Assembly (NCBI GenBank): GCA_007125875.1
Contig: SLCI01000253.1
Location: 1-25,568, forward strand
DNA from: Kiritimatiellia bacterium
GTDB taxonomy: Bacteria; Verrucomicrobiota; Kiritimatiellia; SLAD01
Direction of reading: 5' to 3'
DNA length: 25,568 nucleotides
The position numbers and the translations under genes were made by a program. Of this stretch, positions 20,611 to 25,568 are shown piece after piece. Each line of letters starts with the position of its first letter. The stretch's first letter is position 1. The notes under the pieces were generated by a model that had not been told where the DNA came from, made no database searches, and was given only the letters and a program-made list of their open reading frames with translations.

Positions 20611-22473
20611 ATGATTTATACGGAAAAGAAGAAAACCATTCGCGTCATGCTGACGACGTTTCGCGATGGCTTGCAAAGCGTGTTCGGCGGGAAAGTGCGC
20701 GTCAACGATGTGCTGCCCGCGATGGAGGCGGCTGCGGCAGCCGGCATTCGCCATTTCGAGTTTGGTGGTGGCGCCCGCTATCAAGCGCCATACTTTTATG
20801 CAGGCGAGGATCCGTTCGAATGCATGGATCAAATGCGTAAAGCGGTTGGGCCGGACGCCGATCTGCAAATTCTGACGCGGTCCGTCTCGGGTGTTACCTT
20901 GACCACGCAGCAACTGCGCGCATTGGAGTTGCAGGCCAAGCTGATGAAAAAGCACGGCACGACCATTGACCGCAATTTCGATTTTCTTAACGACACCGAT
21001 AACTTGATCAAAACGGCCAAGCCGATCATCGACGCCGGTCTGCATCATCAGGTCTGCGTCGCCATGATGGGGTTGCCCTATAAATCCGATCAGGTGCACA
21101 CCGCCGCCTTTTATGTGGACGTGATTCAGCGGGTATTGGATTCGGGAGTACGGATCGATTCGGTCTGTATGAAGGATGCCTCAGGTACCACTGATCCGCG
21201 CACCTGTTATGAGACCGCCAAGGGCCTAAAGAAGATTTTGCCGCCGGAGATTCCCTTGGTGCAGCACACGCACGACACCGCGTCTATGGCGGTTGCCTGT
21301 TACATGGCCGGTATCGCGGGCGGTGTGGACGGCGTCGATCTGTCCGTACGCCCCATGGCGTCGGGCACGGTACAACCCGACGTACGCTCGATGTGGCACG
21401 CGTTGAAGAATACCGGCTACAGTTTAGACCTTGATCAGGAAAAGATGCCCGAAATTGAGGCCCTATTGGCGGAAGGGTTACAAGAGTATAACTTCAATCC
21501 TGTCACCATCGCCGCCGATGCGCGCGTGGTCAATTTCCCCATGCCGGGCGGCGCGATCGGGCCGAATGTGCATATGATGGAAGAGGCGGGCATTCTCGAT
21601 CGGTACAGCGATGTCCTGGCCGAGTTCCCCGTCGTAGTGCGGGCCGGTGGCGCGTGGACCAGCGTTACGCCGGGTAGCCAGCAGTATTGGTTGCAGGCGT
21701 TCAATAATGTGCTGCACGGCCGCTGGAAGAAGATCGATGCGGGGTACGGTCGCTCTGTACTGGGCTATTTTGGTCGCCCGCCCATGCCGCCGGATGAAGA
21801 GGTGGTGAAAGTCGCCGCGGAGCAGCTGAAGTTGGAGCCGTTCGATGGCGATCCCTTAGCCGAGGCGCCCGATACCGTGGCTCAGGCGGAAGCGGCACTG
21901 AAAGAGCGCGATTTGCCGATCACCGATGAAAATCTATTTCTGGTGGCCTCGGCCATCGTGCCCGGCAAGAATATGGAGCTGAACGAGGGAATTCGTTTGT
22001 TGACGGGCAAGCCGCGCATCGTGTTGCCGTTGAAGAAGAAGCCGGAGACAAAAGCAGACGATGCCAAGGCCGGCACCGGTGCACCACAGCCTGCCGCATT
22101 GACGCAGACGGTCACGACCACCTGCACCGTTGAGGAGGGCAAGACCAAGCGCACCTTCCGCATTACGATTGATCCACCCGAGGGAACTGCTGCGCCCGCC
22201 GCCGCACCAGCCAAGGACGCTGGCGCTGACGAAAAAGCCCCGGCCGGCGGAACGACACCTGTTTTTTCTCCCTTCGAGGGCAAAGTGGAGGTGGTTGAGA
22301 TCAATGTGAAGGTCGGAGACCAGGTGACCAAGGGGCAGACGGTAGCCGCGGTCGAGGCCATGAAGGCCAAACACGATGTCTTGGCGCCCTGTGATGGCAA
22401 GGTGACGGCGATTCATGCGACGCTCGGTGGCGAGGTGTCTGCCGGTAAGCCGATGCTCGAAATCGGAGGCTAA
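20611..22473 (+). CDS. oadA: Oxaloacetate decarboxylase alpha subunit with biotin carrier domain
   Basis: Predicted carboxyltransferase subunit of 620 residues: an HMGL-like TIM-barrel domain (about 8-290) with metal and catalytic residues Asp19 in TFRDGLQS, Lys188 in MKDASG and His219/His221 in HTHDT, a conserved carboxylase domain to about 475, an Ala/Pro/Lys-rich linker (about 480-548), and a biotinyl domain with Lys585 in EAMKAKH. In the complex it moves carboxyl from oxaloacetate to biotin for decarboxylation by OadB. Two features differ from textbook OadA: where others have an RGxN-type pyruvate-site text it has LTRSVSG, and the loop usually PGGMxSN reads PMPGGAIGPN. So a different carboxyl donor is possible. 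It lies between oadG and oadB, 2 and 1 bases from each. Confidence 0.9.
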   Translation: MIYTEKKKTIRVMLTTFRDGLQSVFGGKVRVNDVLPAMEAAAAAGIRHFEFGGGARYQAPYFYAGEDPFECMDQMRKAVGPDADLQILTRSVSGVTLTTQQLRALELQAKLMKKHGTTIDRNFDFLNDTDNLIKTAKPIIDAGLHHQVCVAMMGLPYKSDQVHTAAFYVDVIQRVLDSGVRIDSVCMKDASGTTDPRTCYETAKGLKKILPPEIPLVQHTHDTASMAVACYMAGIAGGVDGVDLSVRPMASGTVQPDVRSMWHALKNTGYSLDLDQEKMPEIEALLAEGLQEYNFNPVTIAADARVVNFPMPGGAIGPNVHMMEEAGILDRYSDVLAEFPVVVRAGGAWTSVTPGSQQYWLQAFNNVLHGRWKKIDAGYGRSVLGYFGRPPMPPDEEVVKVAAEQLKLEPFDGDPLAEAPDTVAQAEAALKERDLPITDENLFLVASAIVPGKNMELNEGIRLLTGKPRIVLPLKKKPETKADDAKAGTGAPQPAALTQTVTTTCTVEEGKTKRTFRITIDPPEGTAAPAAAPAKDAGADEKAPAGGTTPVFSPFEGKVEVVEINVKVGDQVTKGQTVAAVEAMKAKHDVLAPCDGKVTAIHATLGGEVSAGKPMLEIGG

Positions 22474-22474
22474 T

Positions 22475-23629
22475 GTGGATGCGCTTATTGAGCTCCTGCG
22501 TAATGCAGGATTCCTGCAATTAACCTGGCAAAACTCGGTGATGTTTCTCGTTGCCGGGGTACTGATCTTTCTCGGTATCCGCAAAAACTACGAGCCGCTC
22601 TTGTTGGTGCCGATCGGGTTCGGCGCCATCATGGCGAATTTGCCCGCGGCCGCGATGAGTGCCAGCAGCGAGTTCGCCGCTGGCGCCGGTGAGCGAGTAC
22701 CGTTGCTGCAATTGATCTATGACGGCGGCATCAAGACTGAGCTGCTGCCTCCCTTGATCTTTTTGGGCGTTGGCGCGCTGACCGATTTTCGACCGTTGTT
22801 GAGCCGCCCGATCACCCTGTTGCTGGGAGCCGCAGCGCAAATCGGTATCTTTATCGCTGCCCTGGGCGCGTACTACCTATTCGGGTTCACGCCGCAAGAG
22901 GCCGCCTCGATCGGTATTATCGGCGGGGCCGACGGGCCGACCTCAATCTTTCTCACCGCGATCATGGCCCCACATCTTTTGGGTGCCGTCGCCATTGCCG
23001 CCTACACCTACATGGCCTTGGTGCCGATCATTCAGCCGCCGATTCTGCGGATGCTGACGACGACGAAAGAGCGCGAGATCGACATGCCGCAGGCGAAGCC
23101 CGTCTCGGATGCTGCGGTGGTCATTTTCCCGATAGCAATTGCGGTGATCGTCTCGCTGTCTATTCCTGCCTCCGCGCCGCTGATCGGCATGTTGATGTTC
23201 GGCAACTTGTTGCGCGAATCAGGCGTCACGGATCGACTCAGTAAGGCGGCGGGCGGTCCGCTAATCAATATCGTTACCATCTTCCTGGGCCTTGTGATTG
23301 GTGCCACGATGGTCGGCGAAAGTTTCCTGCGCTCGCAATCACTGTTCATTATGATCCTCGGGGTCGTTGCTTTCATGTTCAGCACAGCGGGCGGCATCAT
23401 CTTTGCCAAGCTCATTAACTTGGCGTTGCCGAAAGGGAAAAAGATTAATCCCTGTATTGGTGCGGCCGGCGTGTCTGCCGTCCCGATGGCAGCACGGGTT
23501 GTGCAGCAATTCGTCTCGAAACAGACGGGTGGCCGCGTGAACCCGCTGATGGCCGCGATGGGGCCGAATGTGGCCGGCGTGATTGGCTCCGCGGTTACCG
23601 CCGGGGTATTTCTCGCGCTGTTGAACTAG
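22475..23629 (+). CDS. oadB: Oxaloacetate decarboxylase beta subunit (sodium pump)
   Basis: Polytopic inner-membrane protein of 384 residues, the carboxybiotin decarboxylase that exports sodium. The ion and catalytic region GGADGPTSIFLTAI has Asp153 (residues 150-163); TYMALVPIIQPPI, MLTTTKERE and NLLRESGVTDRLSKAAGGPLINIVTIFLGL match the beta-subunit family. The start is GTG 22475, with GGAGG five bases before it, one base after the oadA stop; an ATG at 22473 is in another frame, and a longer in-frame extension (to 22415) lies inside oadA. A small hairpin follows the stop. Sodium-motive force made here could drive transport or a rotary enzyme; those partners are not in the window. Confidence 0.95.
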   Translation: MDALIELLRNAGFLQLTWQNSVMFLVAGVLIFLGIRKNYEPLLLVPIGFGAIMANLPAAAMSASSEFAAGAGERVPLLQLIYDGGIKTELLPPLIFLGVGALTDFRPLLSRPITLLLGAAAQIGIFIAALGAYYLFGFTPQEAASIGIIGGADGPTSIFLTAIMAPHLLGAVAIAAYTYMALVPIIQPPILRMLTTTKEREIDMPQAKPVSDAAVVIFPIAIAVIVSLSIPASAPLIGMLMFGNLLRESGVTDRLSKAAGGPLINIVTIFLGLVIGATMVGESFLRSQSLFIMILGVVAFMFSTAGGIIFAKLINLALPKGKKINPCIGAAGVSAVPMAARVVQQFVSKQTGGRVNPLMAAMGPNVAGVIGSAVTAGVFLALLN

Positions 23630-23649
23630 CTCAGGCTGAGCGCCTGAGC
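23629..23649 (+). terminator. Hairpin directly after oadB
   Basis: A perfect 7-bp stem, GCTCAGG (23629-23635) and CCTGAGC (23643-23649), loop of seven, starting at the last base of the oadB stop. No run of T follows, so it is not a canonical intrinsic terminator; it may stabilise the mRNA 3' end. Confidence 0.4.
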
Positions 23650-23707
23650 CGCGCGCCATTCGGATTGAATCGGCGCATGGTGAGGTTTAAGGTGTACTAA
23701 TATCAGA

Positions 23708-23853
23708 TTCCAATACATTTCGGCCTATTCTCCGAGGACGTGACGGAGCACGTCCCTCCAGAATGCTTCTGCAGTAACAGGCTCTGCTTAGCGTGTCCGG
23801 AGGGGCAACCTCTGTGTTGCCCTCAGAATGTACCGAAAAGTTATAGCGACTGG
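23708..23853. repeat. Dispersed structured repeat B, copy 2
   Basis: Second copy of repeat B, 146 bases, in the 298-base spacer between oadB and the histidine kinase. Hairpin 1 here has arms GGACGTG (23736-23742) and CACGTCC (23749-23755): relative to copy 1 one C-G pair has become T-A on both sides. Hairpin 2, GGGCAAC (23803-23809) and GTTGCCC (23816-23822), is unchanged, as are both loops. The rest of this spacer has nothing recognisable. Confidence 0.85.
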
Positions 23854-23927
23854 TATAAGATTCAGCCTGTCGCGGTTTCACATGTAGCTGTGATTCGGGC
23901 ATCTGTCATTCTGTAGAGCTATTGACT

Positions 23928-25568
23928 ATGTGGATACAACTCTTAACGCTGTCTTCTTTCATCTATCTGGTGCTGATCATTTATGTCGGAGAACGCGCGA
24001 AGACTCGTGTTAACCGGTTATTGCTGCTGGTGATGGCTACATCTTTTTTGTGGCCCGCGCTTTATCTGGTGGAGGTGGTGGCGGAGAGTTTGTCGGCGAT
24101 GGTCACGATCACGGGCATCCGGGTGGCGCTGACTCCTTTGGTTCCTTTTTTCCCTGACGCTCTTGCTGCTCCACATCACGGGCTACTGGCGAAAGGTTCC
24201 TCGCTGGGGCTGGGTGAGTTTGAGCGTGTTGGTGATTATCCCGGCTTCCCTCTCACTATCCTCCGGCACCTATGACCTGTTTCGGCATAATTTCTCAGTG
24301 GTTGAGGCGCATGGGATGCATTTGCTGCAATTCGAGCGCGGCCCCTGGTATCTGGTCTACTCATGGGCCGTCTATGTCGTTGTCGCGATTAATTTTTCAA
24401 TGATGGGCTATTTGCTCAAGGAGGGATCCTATTGGCAGCGTCGGCAGGCGTGCCTTTTGCTTGCCGCAAGTTTCTTGCCCGTCGTGCTCGACCTGGGACG
24501 TTTAGCTGGCGTTGAGCCTGTACCCGGATTCAGCATGGCTCCCGCTATGATGCCTATTTCCGGCCTGCTGATTGTATGGGCGGTGCTGGGGTATCGCCTC
24601 TTGGATGTGTCGCCGATCGCGCGGGCCGCGCTGCTCGATGTAGTGCCTGCGGTCGTGGTTGTGCTGGATAACAATGGACGGATCGCCGACATGAACCGAC
24701 GTATGTGCGAGGTGGTGCACAGTTCGGTTAAAGACTTAACGGGAATCGACCCGAATTGTTTGGATGCGCCTTGGGCCGATTGGTTGACGATTGATTGGAT
24801 GCCGGAGGAGGAAGACGCCTTGCTGTGTTGGGAGGATCATGAGGCGGGCGTGAAGCGGTACTTCAAGCGATCCATACATCCGTTGTCGGATCGCGAAAAA
24901 CTCGTTGGACATTTGATCCATATTGATGACGTGACCGCTTTGCATGAAGCGGGCATCGCCCTCGCGGAAAGGGAACGCTCGCGGGATCAGGCGCGCTTGA
25001 TGAAGGAGCTTCACGATGCCGTGGGCGGGATATCTGCGCACGTGGGGCTGCTGGCACAATCTGCGTTGCAGGATGAGTCTGCAGAAACTCGCCAGGCTGC
25101 ACTGCGCGGAATTATCGGGCTATCCCGGGAAATGGGTGTAGAGGTTCGGCGCTTTATTAGCATCTTGGAACAACCGGATTTCGGCTGGAATGATTGGATG
25201 TTGGACATCAAAACATTTTGCCGCTCGGCGCTGACCGGTTTGCCGATTCAGTTGCATCTGGAGATTGAGAGCGACTCGGATGCGCGGGTCATCAGTTCGG
25301 CGGTTGGCCTCTCAGTGTATCGCTTGATCAAGGAATGTATCACGAATGTAATCAAACACGCGCAGGCGAGCGATGTCTGGGTGACGGCCCGATTGGAGCG
25401 CGATGAGCTGTTCGTAGAAGTTCGCGACAATGGTCGTGGATTTGATGCCGAGCCACAAAGTAGTGGGGACTTGCGAATATCCAGACGCGTGTGCAGGAGT
25501 TGGGCGGACGGATTGAGACGTTGAATGTGGAAGGTGTTACGCACCGAGTGTGGATTCCTCAGAACCTA
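23928..25568 (+). pseudogene. 7TM-PAS sensor histidine kinase with two frameshifts, runs off the window
   Basis: Reading across frames gives one protein: an N-terminal multi-helix sensor of the histidine-kinase 7TM type (about 23928-24600), a PAS-like domain (LLDVVPAVVVVLDNNGRIADMN), a HisKA_3 phosphoacceptor with the phosphorylated His in ELHDAVGG (codon at 25012) and a HATPase domain with N box IKECITNVIKHA and G1 box DNGRGFD. The first break is in a run of six T (24146-24151): dropping one T joins TPLVPF to SLTLLLLHITGYW. The second is in GGGG (25465-25468): adding one G restores GLANIQTRVQELGGRIE, the G2 region, to the end of the window. Upstream, TTG 23922 is possible but ATG 23928 is chosen. 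No response regulator is visible. It may be decayed, phase-variable, or affected by sequencing error. Confidence 0.8.

Noticed and set aside
22473..22530. ATG at 22473 as the oadB start
   Set aside because: It is in another frame; GTG 22475 has a well-placed GGAGG and begins the known N-terminus.
24140..24165. Programmed ribosomal frameshift in the histidine kinase
   Set aside because: There is no slippery heptamer with a downstream structure that I can see, and a second break occurs later; decay or error is simpler.

Overview
The window carries bacterial chromosomal DNA of moderately high GC, with compact operons separated by gene-free spacers packed with dispersed repeats. No rRNA, tRNA, transposase, integrase, phage or CRISPR gene is visible. 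The gene content is a polyprenyl synthase with a carotenoid cluster, PPi-type phosphofructokinase, a sodium-pump oxaloacetate decarboxylase, cydDC and a lipoprotein-sorting protein. Together with the style of the spacer repeats, this suggests a Gram-negative member of the PVC superphylum (Verrucomicrobiota or Kiritimatiellota). That placement is inference from family knowledge, not a search result.

Layout. 225-1529: a lipoprotein phosphodiesterase/pyrophosphatase. 1537-8967: an isoprenoid/carotenoid block made of a reverse-strand FPP/GGPP synthase, an overlapping forward set (family 2 glycosyltransferase, CrtI/CrtD-like oxidoreductase, CruF-like membrane protein), a reverse-strand cysteine-less redoxin-like protein, then an overlapping pair of phytoene/squalene synthase and CrtI-type desaturase. 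Two desaturases plus a CruF-like hydratase and a glycosyltransferase suggest a hydroxylated, glycosylated, probably acyclic carotenoid; C30 versus C40 cannot be settled here. 8963-10413: repeat-rich DNA, a LolA-like protein, and an array of five 15-bp palindromes at a 31-32 bp period running into the start of that gene. 10414-11631: PPi-phosphofructokinase. 11632-12168: a repeat-filled spacer.

12169-13107: tenA, preceded by a TPP riboswitch whose expression platform contains a perfect 10-nt anti-Shine-Dalgarno; a structured dispersed repeat abuts the aptamer. 13182-14128: a translationally coupled rhodanese/MauE-DoxX pair on the reverse strand, divergent from a bcp-tatD pair, followed by a HAD hydrolase. 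16398-16829: a second repeat-filled spacer. 16830-20290: cydDC, the cysteine/glutathione exporter needed for cytochrome bd assembly. 20387-23629: oadGAB, coupling oxaloacetate decarboxylation to sodium export. 23630-23927: a spacer with a second copy of the structured repeat. 23928 to the window end: a 7TM-PAS sensor histidine kinase broken by two apparent single-base frameshifts.

The metabolic picture is a sugar-fermenting or microaerobic cell using PPi-linked glycolysis and a sodium gradient, with oxygen-related functions (cydDC, Bcp, carotenoids). No wholly new multi-gene system is evident. The most unusual material is non-coding: the phased palindrome array, a 147-bp repeat with a compensatory base-pair change between its copies, and a ~275-297 bp repeat carrying perfect palindromes, one copy of which supplies the stop codon of the downstream desaturase.
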